Below, one piece after another: positions 1 through 9,301 of a DNA stretch of 22,061 bases (position 1 is the stretch's first letter; the number at the start of each line of letters is the position of its first letter). The notes under the pieces were generated by a model. That model had not been told where the DNA came from, did no database searches, and was given only the letters and a program-made list of their open reading frames with translations. Both the position numbers and the translations under genes were made by a program. The stretch spans positions 1-22,061 of the IMG/VR virus record IMGVR_UViG_3300019135_000004. One strand, given 5' to 3'. Source of the DNA: a virus.

Positions 1-9
1 GGCTGCCCC

Positions 10-83
10 GCCCGAATAGCTCAGCCGGTTAGAGCACTTGACTGTTAATCAGGGGGTCGTTGGTTCGAGTCCAACTTCGGGCG
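10..83 (+). tRNA. tRNA-Asn (anticodon GTT)
   Basis: A complete cloverleaf is visible. The 7-bp acceptor stem (GCCCGAA with TTCGGGC) is perfect, the D stem is GCTC/GAGC, the anticodon stem is CTTGA/TCAGG around loop CTGTTAA, and the T stem GTTGG/CCAAC closes a TTCGAGT loop. The anticodon GTT at 44-46 and discriminator G83 fit asparagine. CCA is not encoded; the next bases are CATAAAA. It lies on the plus strand, opposite to and convergent with the late operon. It may be phage-borne or a host tRNA at an attachment site; only nine bases precede it, so this cannot be decided. Confidence 0.95.
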
Positions 84-84
84 C

Positions 85-161
85 ATAAAATCAAGGGCTT
101 ATGGCGGTTTTTCAAAAGCCGCTGTCCATTACAAACAAGTTTGTCCTTTACTCCCGGCACA
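85..161. other. Short convergent intergenic spacer with weak hairpins
   Basis: This gap separates the tRNA-Asn from the last minus-strand late gene. It holds a hairpin-capable GCGGTTTT/AAAAGCCGC element near 104-124 and a small dyad ACAAAC-AA-GTTTGT at 131-144. Neither is followed by a clear T tract on either strand, so I do not call a terminator. No gene is seen. Confidence 0.4.
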
Positions 162-692
162 TCATGACTCCCACGAAGCCGACAGATTGATGGTCGCCGA
201 GGCCAGCACGGTCAGCGTAGACGCGTCCCGTATCTCCAAAGTGCCCGTGCATGTGGTAGTGCCCAGTGACCCTCGGCTAATGCCGTAGGCGCGCGAGGTG
301 CCCAGGGATTCCCACACTCCGGCCGTGCCGACGGTGATCGCGCCGCTGGTGTTGGTCCACTGGGCCTCATAAGCGGAGGCAGTACCCGACGACAGCCACT
401 CCGGGGCAAAGCTGCTGGTGCCGCCCGGCGAACTCACGCTCTGCGCAACGCCCGTGCTCAACAGCTGGAACTGCGCGGAGGCCGAGGCGCCAAAGTTAAC
501 GGCAAAGATGGATTTGCCGGTCAGCGTAACGGTGGCGGGCGGCGGAGGCGAACTCGGTGGCCAAATCTTCCTGGCCGCCCCTCCCTCCTAGTACCATGCC
601 TCTGTAATAGTGCGAGTGGTTCCGCCGTCGCCGTAGTAGAGGGCTGTAATTGTGCGGGTAGTGCCGCCGTCACCGTAGAAGATTCCAGGCAT
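162..692 (-). CDS. Putative tail fibre-associated / virion surface protein, one in-frame TAG
   Basis: This is a 176-residue protein ending in TGA, with TAG at codon 35 (588-590) read as sense. The ATG at 692 lies one base after the stop of the upstream fibre gene. The N-terminus holds two near-identical 14-residue repeats built on GDGGTTRTIT. A proline-rich linker (PPSSPPPPATVTL) leads to a Ser/Thr/Gly-rich C-terminal half that looks like a beta-rich fibre or appendage domain. With standard decoding there would be only a 34-residue peptide, and the rest would lack an ATG start. Its position at the 3' end of the structural operon, after the fibre gene, suggests a fibre accessory or receptor-contact protein. 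That role is inferred; no family was recognised. Confidence 0.75.
606..683 (-). repeat. Two tandem 42-nt repeats coding GDGGTTRTIT
   Basis: Two imperfect direct copies spaced 42 bases apart (about 606-641 and 648-683) encode successive GDGGTTRTIT segments at the N-terminus of the surface protein. The copies differ mainly at third codon positions, so the protein repeat is under selection or the duplication is not recent. Confidence 0.75.
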
Positions 693-693
693 G

Positions 694-1569
694 TCAGTAC
701 CTCAAAAATAGTTCGCCGTCTTCCAATGTGCCGGGCGCGAATGATACGACGGTGATTTTCTTCAGCTTGCGCCCGCCAAGGAGGGTGAGCCCAGAGGTAA
801 GCTCCAGCCCGCCGCCAGTGGCGAACCGGCCCACTTCGACGCCCCCCACTCCGAACAGAATAGGGAGTGGCTGGAAATTCCAGTAGTAGCCGAAGCCGGC
901 CCCATCTGCGCCCACCAGAACGCCCTGATCCCCCACGCCGTCCGTGGTGACCGCCGTGGCCTGGTAGAGGCTGAAAGCGCCTGCGCCGCGCACGGTGTGC
1001 TCGCGCGGGGGGATAGCCGTCCCCACGCCGACCTTGCCGTTCAGCACCGCCAGCTGATTAGGCCCCACCACCAACCCGTTGATTGGCAGCGTTAGCGCCC
1101 CTGTCATAGTGTCGCCCGCGCGATTAACGGGCGTATAGCCTAGGGCCCCGACAACGTTAGGGCGGGTCGTGCTGACCAGGACCCAGGACCCGGAGGAGGC
1201 GCACCGGAAGCAAATCGTGTCGTTGGGCTGGACAGTTATGTTTGCAGCGCCCGGCAGGAGCAGCGAGGCGGAGTGAACCAGCGTAGGGCTGCCGGTGAAC
1301 GAGACCTCGCGCTTGCAGCCGGGGAACCCCGCGCCCAAGCTGGTGATGCTTGCCGTGCCAGTGACGCTCACCCGTTCCGCGTCCGCCGACCCGATATCGG
1401 TTGTGGAGGCCGCAGCGATGGTAAAGCTGGACACGGCATTGGTGCTGCGGATGATCGAGGCATGCGCCCGCAGGTAGTTGTCTAGGCTGTTGCCGATGGC
1501 TTCGGCGCCCTAGGGGGAGTTGGAGCCTGCCAGGGTGGGCAGGTCCGCCATGGTGTTGGGTACGGGCAT
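694..1569 (-). CDS. Tail fibre protein, one in-frame TAG
   Basis: This 291-residue protein starts at ATG 1569, with AGGA about 12 bases upstream, and ends in TGA. The N-terminus follows the pattern of phage fibre attachment regions: a SNSP-X-GAEAIG segment, then LDNYLRAHASIIRS. The TAG at codon 20 (1510-1512) falls at X, where Gln reads well. The middle holds GYTPVNRAGDTMTGALTLP, the NxxGDTMTG motif typical of phage fibre repeats, and the C-terminus is Gly-rich and beta-like. Without TAG reading only 19 residues would be made from the ATG. It is the penultimate gene of the late operon and probably carries the host-binding fibre. No chaperone domain or hypervariable cassette is visible. Confidence 0.88.
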
Positions 1570-1748
1570 TTTATGTTATATCCTGTGTGTCAAATGGGGA
1601 TTGCCCTACTTGCGAGCGAGGATTGATGGAAAATCACACTGCGGCTGCGGCCTTTGCCGTGCCTATTGTAGTGGCGGGATATAGATGGGCACGCGGGAAG
1701 GTCATTGCCCACTTCAAAAAGCGAGACCGCCATACTAATGTGACGGTC
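1570..1748. other. Intergenic gap, no confident gene
   Basis: This 179-nt gap separates the FDDL-motif virion protein from the fibre gene. A plus-strand ORF crosses it: GTG at 1587, or ATG at 1626 after a GAGG, ending at 1841. From the ATG it would encode a small protein with a hydrophobic stretch (AAAAFAVPIVVAGY) followed by basic residues, running antisense into the neighbouring gene. A 48-codon minus-strand ORF is also open. I cannot choose between them, and neither resembles a family I know. Confidence 0.3.
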
Positions 1749-3506
1749 TTACCTGACCTTGCGCTCTCGCCGCCCGCCAACGATGTCGATCACAAGCGGC
1801 CGCTCCTCATCGGTCAGGAGCGGACTGGCGGCGAGCCCTGAAGCAGGCGCCGCCCTGGACATGGCACTTAATGCCTTGCCAGGCGCAGGGCCTAACAACA
1901 GCTCTGACAGCAGGCCGCTGTTTGGGATACGGCCCACGGTTCCGCCCAGCAGCGAACGCGCGCCCAGTGCGGGCCAATTCAACGGGTTGAACAAGCTATC
2001 GGCCAGCAATCGCTCGCTGGTGCCGGAGGACGGCGGCGGCTTGATTCTCTGGCCTGTCCTGGCCAATGCCCCTAGCTCGCCTGCCTTGCCCGCCGCCATA
2101 GACGACTTGCCTGCGTTGTTGGCGGTGACGCGGCCCATGAGCGCAGCCGGAGACAGCACCCCGTCATCGGACTTGGCAACCAGCGGCTCAACCGTCTTTA
2201 GCGCCCGCCACTGGCGGCGGGCTTGCTGCCAAGCGGCCTTATCTGCGCCGGCAATCCCCTCGTCCATCGCTTCGCGCAGCTTGTCGCGGAGCTGGCCCAG
2301 GTACATGCCCTTTTCGCCGCCCACCTTTGCCAGCCGCCCGATGTCCGAGTCGATCGACTGATAGGTGCGCCCCGGCAGCGCGCCACTCTTCGACTGATCC
2401 GTCACGCGCCGGAGTATATTTCCAACGGCCTTCACGGTGTCATCGCCAGCATAGCTCGCTGCATCATTCGCGACGCTGCGCAGCCCTTCCATCACTTGCG
2501 GGCCAAGCGGCAACGAGTTACGGGCCGTAAGCTCCTCAAACGTGTTGCCAATGCGAGCCTTGGCTGCTGCGAACACGTCTGGCGTCAGGGCCTTGGCCTT
2601 CTCGCCCAGCGTGCCAGCGAGGCTTTCGTTCCATGCCCCCAGCTGCCTTGCCTGAGTGGAAGCGCCACCGCTAAGCGGGTACATCGCCATGCGATCGCCC
2701 AGATACTTCAGCAGCTTGGAATCTGACAGCTGGGCCGGCGTCAGGGTGATGCCCTGCGCCTTGGCGGCCTCATACAATGCCCGGACCTGCGGCGAAACGA
2801 TATTTCCCGCGCCTTTCGCTAGCGCGCCCAGGCCCCTTGACGCCAACTCCCCGCCTGCCCCCGCCAGTCCGCCAATGGCGGCGTTTGCAGCACGGCTGCC
2901 GCCCTCAACGACAGGCTGAGCGCCCGCGTAGGCAGCGCCGACACCGGAATTTGCCAGAAGGCGCTGTCCGCCTGTACGTGCGAGCCCGCCCACGCCGCCT
3001 GCAGGCGCCATGAGCGCGACGTCGCCTAAGAAATTGCCTACAGCGCCGCCGGTCGTGCCCCGCAAGGTGGCGCTGTCGCGCAATTCATCCTTGATGTCCT
3101 ACTGAGTCTGCCCCAGCTCCGCGTTGATTGGAGCGCCAACGTTACGCGCGAAGGCGTCAGCCGCGCCACCAAGGCCGACCGCCTTCAGGCCACCGTAGAG
3201 GCTTGCCCCTGTCCTATTGGCGGCACCAAGCCCTATCTGCTTCAGGCCGGACGCCAGAACCGGGAGGGCGCGACCATAACCCGCCACTGCGTTACCCCAA
3301 AAGCCCTCACCCGTGCCTTCCTGCGCCAGCTTGTCGCGCTCGGCTTGCCATTGCTCGTCAGACAGCCTAGGGCTGGCCTCTACAGCGGCTTGCTGGGACG
3401 CAGCACCCTGCGGCACCAGATCATCAAAACTGCCGCCCCGCGAAGGCTTGGCATTGCCGCCCGCCTTTGCCTTGCCTCCGGGGATCAAGTCATCAAATGC
3501 GCCCAT
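1749..3506 (-). CDS. Large internal/injection-type virion protein with FDDL motifs, one in-frame TAG
   Basis: This 585-residue protein starts at ATG 3506, shares a TAATG junction with the upstream muramidase gene, and ends in TAA. The N-terminus carries two short motifs, FDDLIPGG (residues 4-11) and FDDLVPQG (27-34), separated by a Gly/Lys/Ala linker. Such motifs are common in large podovirus internal or DNA-transfer proteins. An Ala/Gly-rich amphipathic region (about residues 100-240) could interact with membranes, followed by a mostly helical C-terminal half. TAG at codon 136 (3099-3101) joins two pieces that otherwise appear as separate ORFs in the same frame. The role in DNA ejection is inferred from position and composition. 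Confidence 0.8.
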
Positions 3507-5284
3507 TAGATCCTCTCAGCTAGGTTGCGGAAGCCCTGCTCAATCATTCGCTGACGGACAGCCTCTCTCGGGGCGCCCTTCTGGATTGCTTCTCTTGCTT
3601 GCTTGAGCATGTCGCCCCCCTTCTGGAACGCTTCTCGGTACTCCTTGCTTGCCGCCTTTGAGCCCGTAGCACGCACCGGGTCATAGCCGTACTGCTCTGC
3701 CATTTCTCCGTACTGCTGGGTGTATTCATTGATTCGATTGGTCGCCACATCCCGGAGCTGTGCAGCTGAGGAAAGAAACAATTTCCGCTGCTCGGGGTTC
3801 AATCGCTCGCCATTCAGGGCTTTGTTGTAGGCATTCCGCACGTTGTCATCCAGGCCGCCGGTGTTTTGCGCGGTGGCGAACTCGCCTTCGCGCACCACTG
3901 AGCCAGGGTCAAGCATCTTCATGTATCCAAAGATCAATGCGAGATCATTCTGTGCTGTCGGCTTACTTGCAGCGGCCTCTACCTTGTTGTACGCATTGAT
4001 GACGGAGCGATCTTCCTTAATAAGGTCGCTGTATTCTTTGCGGATCGACATTTCGGCTTTGGCTTGATCCGCAGGCATCGGGTTGTTTTTGCGATCAGCC
4101 GGGCCGCCGGGAATCGGAGTCAGCGAAGCTCCATCCGGACCCCATGTGTAACCCGAAGGTGGGGCGCGATCAGATTCTTCCCTCGCCTTCGCGGGCCTGC
4201 GCCCAATGCGCGAATCGGTGAGCGTGCCGGGTGCGCTTATCCGAGAGGTTTCATTGTTTCGGTTGCGCCAACTCGCTGCATATGGGCCGTACTTGCTGGG
4301 GTCCCTTTGGATAAGGCTGTCGTAGTGCTGCTGGCGCAGGGCCGCAAACTGCTGTGGGTCTCCGCCAGACGCGGCAATCCATTCCTTAGCGCGCCCTGGG
4401 CCTTGGTTTACAGCCGCATCCATCGCTGCCGCTTGGATGGCGGGCGGTAAAGAATCGCCGCCGATCACGTCCCAGTAGCGAGCACGGTACAGCTCCTTGG
4501 CCTTTTCTGGCGTGAGATTGGCAACATCCACGTCAGGATTGGCGCGGGAGTTTATGCCAAAGTTGGTCGGACCTGCGCCCGCATCGTTGGCAACGTAGCC
4601 GCCCTCGCGCTTCAGCAGGGGGTCTATGACGGTATCGAACCCGCCACCCATTACCGGGTTGCTCGGGTCCTGCGGAGCCTGCCCCTGGTCCGGTGCAAGC
4701 AGTCCGCCACCGATAGGATTGCCCTGCAAGTCCTGCATCTGTCGGCTTTGCTTGTTTACCCACACGTCCAACAGGCCGCCTTGGCCGTCACCCACCTGCG
4801 CGAGCGTCCAGTCCTGTTTTTCCTGCTTGGGGGCCAGGGCATCACGTATGCCCTTGGCTCGATCGGGATCAATCGCCGCGAGCTGGTTATACACGCCCAT
4901 GTCGAGGTTTCCATCTGCGCCGATGGCCTTCGCTGACAGCTCCTCAATTTGAGAATTCCGCTCCATGCCCTGGCGAGTGCGCCCAAGAATTTCGTTCTTG
5001 TATTTCTGGTTTTCGATGTTCTGCACGCCATCCTGCATGGACAGCAGCCCGCCCTAGATGCCCTGCCCCAGCGCACTGCCGAAGCCGCCGCCGTTAGATA
5101 GCAGGCTGGTGCCCAAGCTAAGCAGGCCCTGCCGAAATAAGGCCTTCTTTTGATCATCCTCCAAGCCCTCGGCGGTTGGATTCAGGCGGTCAAACAGGCC
5201 CGCGTACAGGCTGCGCTTCTGCGGTTCAACGCCAAGCGCGGCAACGCCAGCGCGCGGATTGAAAAACGTCGGGACATTGATCAT
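3506..5284 (-). CDS. Virion-associated muramidase-like protein (GH108-type domain), one in-frame TAG
   Basis: This 592-residue protein starts at ATG 5284, preceded by a strong GGAGGAAAGTA ribosome site, and ends in TAA overlapping the next ATG. Residues about 215-350 resemble the glycosyl hydrolase 108 muramidase family: a KREGGYV segment with the likely catalytic Glu near residue 227, a TNFGI motif, DVANLTPEKAKELYRARYWD, and an aromatic-rich end. The rest is Gln/Ala-rich helix, as in tail or internal proteins that locally open peptidoglycan during DNA entry. TAG at codon 77 (5054-5056) lies in frame just before the continuous ORF that begins at 5038. The start at 5284 is preferred over the upstream GTG at 5302 because of the ribosome site. 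Confidence 0.85.
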
Positions 5285-6201
5285 TACTTTCCTCCGCCCC
5301 ACATGCTGGCCAGAAGTGCCGCGTAACCTGCCGCCTGCTGGCCCCTCGACTGATAATTCGGGTTTGGCGCGCTAGACGTTTGCGTGCCGCCCTGAATCGT
5401 TCCCAGCGCGTTACCCAGCAAGCCGAGATTATTCTTGTCCCAATCGCGCTGCTCCATGAAAGCGGCGCGGTCGTCGTCGATGGCGCGCTGGTACAGGTCC
5501 TGCTGCTGCCCACCGGCCGCCGCGAGGGACGCCGCGTCCTTGTAGCCCATGCCCTGGAGGGTCGGGAGGAAGCCGATGGCCTCCATCTGGTTGCGCTGCT
5601 GGTCGCCAAAGAGACCGGCATTGCGGGCCAAATCCTGCTGCTGGCGCCCCAGTGCGCTCTCCTGCAAGCTCACCTGCCGGTCGTAATCCTGACTGCGCAA
5701 GCCGGTGGAGATGCGGCCCAGCTGCCCGGCGAGCTCGCCCTAGGCACCCTGCATCGCCTACTGCATCGCGCTGCCGCCGTAGGCGCCGGCAGCATTGAAC
5801 TGTGACAGGTAGGAAGGCACAGTCGAATTGGTGAAAGACTGCGTTACGTCGCCCTGCGCATCGGAGATCATCTGGTCCAGATACGGGTTCTGGCCTGCGT
5901 ACTGATTCGTGCCGCCCGTCTGCCCGAGGTAAGGGTTCGCGTTGCCGCCCTGTATCGTCTGGTTGAGGTAGCTCCCCGCCATCTGCTGCGACTGCCCATT
6001 GCGCGCAGCGTTGTCGCGCACCATGTCAAACGACTGCATCTGGTCGTCATTGAACCCCGCCACCGTGGGGCCGCCGTAACCCTGATACGGCCGATTCATC
6101 ACGTCGTTAGTACGGTTTAAATGGTCCTTGAAGTAACCAACAGACCATGCAGGCGGGTCGTTCGTGGTGGTGGTGGTGCTCTACTTCTTCTGTTTGCTCA
6201 T
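5284..6201 (-). CDS. Gln-rich tail/internal virion protein, three in-frame TAGs
   Basis: This 305-residue protein starts at ATG 6201, which shares ATGA with the upstream gene, and ends in TAA overlapping the next ATG. TAGs lie at codons 7 (6181-6183), 148 (5758-5760) and 154 (5740-5742). The N-terminus reads MSKQKK-X-STTTTTNDPPAWSVGYF. A Thr/Ser tract followed by PPAW is a start seen in podovirus virion proteins. The last two TAGs fall in a Gln-rich helix (SAMQ-X-AMQGA-X-GELAGQ), which favours glutamine. The protein is rich in Asn, Gln and Gly, with helical repeats towards the C-terminus. Its place beside the muramidase and FDDL protein suggests part of the ejection or tail-core set; the exact function is unknown. 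Confidence 0.82.
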
Positions 6202-6602
6202 GGCTGGATCTCGTAGGTCGCTGAGATAAGGGGGTAGCGTTTCGCCCATCCCGGACGCGGGGAGCCGAAGGTGATGGAGGTGACGCCCATGCGGCGGGCC
6301 GTCTCCTTGATCAGCCCCTCGCCGGCCTCGAACACGTCCGCACCGCCGGCATTGTGAGCAATCCACACGTGCAAGCCTGGCGTGCGGGTGAACTCGGCGT
6401 GTTCGGGGCGAATCACCAGCAGGCCGGCGTAGCTGCCTGCGCTGTAAACCGCATGGCAGGCAACCTGCCCCGACTGGATCGCGTGGTACACGTCCTCGGC
6501 GATCCAGTCTTCCGGCGCCTTGTCCTGCACCGCATCGAGAGATGCCTTGATATTGGGCCAGTGGGCGCGCAGCTCGTTAGGCGTTACAAGTACAAAATCC
6601 AT
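6198..6602 (-). CDS. Small GNAT-like acetyltransferase-type phage protein
   Basis: This 134-residue protein starts at ATG 6602, with GGGGAA about seven bases upstream, and ends in TGA overlapping the next ATG (ATGA). The order of elements (N-terminal helices, a LLVIRPEH strand, HVWIAHNAGG, then GEGLIKETARRMGVTSITFGSPRPGWAKRY) resembles small GNAT-fold proteins found among podovirus structural genes. An R/Q-x-x-G-x-G/A acetyl-CoA loop is not clear, so catalysis is uncertain. No TAG is present. The stop of the upstream gene abuts its ATG directly (TGAATG), which implies translational coupling. Confidence 0.7.
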   Translation of the reverse strand: MDFVLVTPNELRAHWPNIKASLDAVQDKAPEDWIAEDVYHAIQSGQVACHAVYSAGSYAGLLVIRPEHAEFTRTPGLHVWIAHNAGGADVFEAGEGLIKETARRMGVTSITFGSPRPGWAKRYPLISATYEIQP

Positions 6603-6908
6603 TCAATTCCCCGTTAGAAATCTACATTCGCGCCATGTGCCCGGAGTACCCGCAGCGACGCAGGCCCATCCGTAAATGAGGTACTTGCTAGAAACCGCGC
6701 CCAGCTCGGTTGGCGCGCTGTTGCGGATGAAGTCGCCCTACGCGTAGGTGCCGCCCGTAGGCGATGCGGTCGCCGCGTTATATGTCCCGACCAGCTGCCC
6801 CTCGGATATCTGGTTAACCTGCGTGGCGGTCTGCCGCCAGAGATTGTCTAGCTACCGCACGAGTTGCCCCAGATCGTTAGGCAGATACGGAGTCTCAGGC
6901 AGCTTCAT
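6603..6908 (-). CDS. Small conserved-looking virion-region protein, two in-frame TAGs
   Basis: This 101-residue protein starts at ATG 6908 (ATGA shared with the upstream gene) and ends in TGA directly before the next ATG. TAGs lie at codons 19 (6852-6854) and 57 (6738-6740). The second sits in GGTYA-X-GDFIRNS; a Gln here gives the YAQGDFIRN pattern I recall from related phage proteins. The C-terminal half (WACVAAGTPGTWRE) looks like a small beta domain of fibre or tail accessory type. With TAG as stop the gene vanishes completely, leaving 18 residues, and no other ORF covers this stretch. Function unknown. Confidence 0.75.
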
Positions 6909-8353
6909 TCTGGCGAATCTCCCTGCAATGCCACGTCCAAACCGTTGATTGCCATACGCCCTGGATGATCCAATCGGAAGCTATGCCAGCGAGCCGCACG
7001 GCGCATGTCGAAACGCTTGCGGGACAGCGGTACTACCGCGTCCTGCGTGCGGGGAGCGCCCAGCGAGTCACGGTAGAAGTTGATCATCTGCCCGCTGGCC
7101 GGGTCCTGCCGATAGCGGGGCGTGACCCGCTTAACGAAGGCGTAGTCGGTCATGTCGCCGAAGTCGCCGGTCACCAAGTAAGAGGCGCTCGGCTCGCCAT
7201 TGAGCGAGTAGAGGACTCCATCTGCACCCACAATGGCCGGCACCTGCGAATCGGCCAGCCAAAACGGGGCGTCATAGGCAATATCCGGCATGCTGTCGTA
7301 GGTTGGATATAGCGCGCCTAGGCCGTCATAGGTGATCTGGCCGGACGCATACAGCAGGGCCGCCTGCGTGCCGATCAGCTGCTTGCCCCATTGGTTGGTC
7401 CGGAAGTTGTAGATCAGCACGCTATCCAGCGCGCCGGACGTGCTCGCCACGCTCGGGTAGTACCAATAAACAAGGTCGCGGGGCAGGTCAGCTACGCCGT
7501 ACACCTTGTCCCGGTGCGTCTGGCTGAGGTTAGCGAAAAACCACTCGCGCACCGGAGCATTGAGCGACCGGGGCACCGTGCCGTCGAACACGTAAAGGTC
7601 TGAAGGGCCGATAAAGAAGTGCTGCGTGCCCACCGTTACCACGGATTCATTGCCCGAGGTCCCAATATCGCCAGGGACGCGCGTCCACTGCCAGATCAGC
7701 GGCGGGCCAACGTAGCGCCCCAGGAACATGCTGGTTTCTTTATAGGCCACTACATCGCTGCCCAGGGCGGCGCCCGCGCGGATGGCGCCCGGAGAGTCCA
7801 GCAGGCGCCCAAATGCGCTTTGCGTGGCCGCTGAGGCGGTCCACGACGCCTGATCTCGGATGGCGGAGCAATGCCAGCCGTCCGGGGCATCCCCGTAGGC
7901 GGCCGCGTTGGTGTTCAGCGCCATTACGAAGCCGGAGGCGGTGACGATAATCGAAGCCCGTGGCGCTCCGGCAATATCGGCGAAGTTGCCGCCCGCCGCC
8001 GCCTGTCCGATGACTTCGGAACGATTGGTATTCAGCACGTTGTTGCCGAACACTGCCCAGCGCATGCGGTTGGTGCCGGTGTAGCCACCCACGCGGGAGC
8101 GGTTGGTATACAGGCCGGCGCCTGCCTCTTGGATAGCTGCGGTGCTAGACACGAACACGCGCCGCGAGCCGTCCAGTAGCGTCGCTACGAAGGCGCTGGT
8201 GACCGCGCCCGACACTGCTGGCAGCCCGGCGCTAACCGTTGAGTTGGCAGCGGACAGGCCCTGCGTGGTGGGAACGATGGCGTTGCAGTCGGTCAGTACG
8301 CCTGGCGTTTCCGGGTCGAGGTCAGGCGCGAAGCCGTTGAGCTGCAGGCGCAT
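6905..8353 (-). CDS. Large beta-rich neck/tail structural protein (P22 gp10-like position)
   Basis: This 482-residue protein has its start at ATG 8353, sharing TAATG with the upstream adaptor gene; upstream codons to 8458 belong to the overlap and do not look real. It ends in TGA within the next ATG. It shows many short beta strands with repeated Gly/Asp turns, and segments such as FVSSTAAIQEAG, YGVADLPRDLVYWYYPS and SVLIYNFRTNQWGK that resemble beta-propeller blades. Together with the adaptor gene just upstream, this suggests a tail-hub or DNA-stabilisation protein of the podovirus neck. It is the only large structural gene here without an in-frame TAG. Its translation is probably coupled to TAG-bearing neighbours. 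The family assignment is tentative. Confidence 0.72.
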   Translation of the reverse strand: MRLQLNGFAPDLDPETPGVLTDCNAIVPTTQGLSAANSTVSAGLPAVSGAVTSAFVATLLDGSRRVFVSSTAAIQEAGAGLYTNRSRVGGYTGTNRMRWAVFGNNVLNTNRSEVIGQAAAGGNFADIAGAPRASIIVTASGFVMALNTNAAAYGDAPDGWHCSAIRDQASWTASAATQSAFGRLLDSPGAIRAGAALGSDVVAYKETSMFLGRYVGPPLIWQWTRVPGDIGTSGNESVVTVGTQHFFIGPSDLYVFDGTVPRSLNAPVREWFFANLSQTHRDKVYGVADLPRDLVYWYYPSVASTSGALDSVLIYNFRTNQWGKQLIGTQAALLYASGQITYDGLGALYPTYDSMPDIAYDAPFWLADSQVPAIVGADGVLYSLNGEPSASYLVTGDFGDMTDYAFVKRVTPRYRQDPASGQMINFYRDSLGAPRTQDAVVPLSRKRFDMRRAARWHSFRLDHPGRMAINGLDVALQGDSPE

Positions 8354-8955
8354 TAGGGCGTCGCTCCGCCAACCATCTGCGCGGGGGCATTGCCGTAGCG
8401 GGCGTCCCCATCCTGCTTGTTGAGGCTGTCTATGATGGCCTTGAATTGCGTCGCCCACAGCAGCGTGCGCTCGTCATCCCGAAGGTACGGCGATGCCTCG
8501 ACCAGCGCACCGTAGAGGTATAGGCCCGGCTCGTTCTGGATGACCCAGTTCTGATTAGTGAAGATGGTCGGGAGTTTGGCCCAGTACACGAGGGTGTACA
8601 GCAGGTTCAGCTAGCCACCGTCGAACACGATATTGCTGCCGATGACGGAATAGCCGCCCGGCAAGCCTGAGTTGACCGTGTAGGTCTGCGACCCTGCCTC
8701 GGGAATCGGCCGAAGCTCATAGCTCCCGCCTGCGTACTGCACGCGCAGGGACAGCACACCCATGAGATCAGACGGCAGGGGAATGACGCCAGCGGCAGAC
8801 GTGCCGGTGACGGTGGAGATCATGCGGCGGTCGCGCAGATCCCGGTTGATTCGGGTCTCCGCCAGCTGGATAAAGTCGGGGATTGCCGAAGTCAGGTCAG
8901 CACGCGCCAGCCAGTTGGCAATTGAAGTCTACAGCGAGGGATAATCGTTGATCAC
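8353..8955 (-). CDS. Head-tail adaptor / neck protein, two in-frame TAGs
   Basis: This 200-residue protein starts at GTG 8955, preceded by GGAAGG at good spacing, and ends in TAA. The N-terminus VINDYPSL-X-TSIANWLARADLTSAIPDFIQLAETRINRDLR is typical of a podovirus adaptor family in which the X position is usually Gln (SLQT...NWL). Here X is TAG at codon 9 (8929-8931). A second TAG is at codon 115 (8611-8613), between a beta-rich middle and a helical C-terminal part (LVYWAKLP, then PGLYLYGALVEASPYL). Three separate ORFs merge into one protein. It probably sits at the portal-tail junction, consistent with its place between capsid and tail genes. Confidence 0.82.
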
Positions 8956-9243
8956 TTAAACCTTCCCGCGCCAGATTCGGAAGCCGGACAGCGCCGGGTC
9001 GTTGAGCATCTCGCGGATATGCGGCGAGTTGGCGCGCATCATGTCTTGCATGGTGACGCCGGGATGGTCGGCCAAGTACTTCTCAATGAGGGCAAACGGC
9101 AGCTTGGCTGCGTGCTTCATCTCGCTACTGCCCACCTATCCGATGGACTGCAGCGCCTTACAGTGCTCTAGGATCGGCTCACAGTCCTACGAACGGCGCT
9201 CAATCACATCATCGCCGTCCATCCACATGCCGGTCGTTTTCAT
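8956..9243 (-). CDS. Small conserved-type phage protein near the capsid gene, two in-frame TAGs
   Basis: This 95-residue protein starts at ATG 9243 with GGAG nine bases upstream. Its TAA stop directly abuts the GTG of the adaptor gene. TAGs at codons 19 (9187-9189) and 36 (9136-9138) are read as sense. The pattern VIERRS-X-DCEPILEHCKALQSIG-X-VGSSEMKHAAKLPFALIEKY resembles small proteins placed after podovirus capsid genes, where a Gln-Asp start to the helix is usual. No continuous ORF exists in this stretch under the standard code, so it would be missed by normal gene finding. It is the first gene after the capsid terminator. Function unknown. Confidence 0.72.
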
Positions 9244-9253
9244 CTAGTGCTCC

Positions 9254-9285
9254 AAAAAAGGAGGGCCAGCCGAAGCCAGCCCTCC
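9254..9285 (-). terminator. Rho-independent terminator after the capsid gene
   Basis: On the minus strand an 11-bp GC-rich stem (GGAGGGCTGGC with GCTGGCCCTCC, two G-T pairs) closes a TTCG tetraloop and is followed by TTTTTT. It lies 17 bases after the capsid stop. A terminator here would raise capsid mRNA relative to the tail genes, as in many phages. Downstream genes then need read-through, antitermination or a separate promoter, and I see no clear promoter. Confidence 0.88.
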
Positions 9286-9301
9286 AGGGTTACATCACGC
9301 C

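Noticed and set aside
162-692. Diversity-generating retroelement target in the fibre genes
   Set aside because: The architecture recalls phages that carry such elements, but no template repeat, reverse transcriptase or adenine-biased variable repeat is visible in this window.
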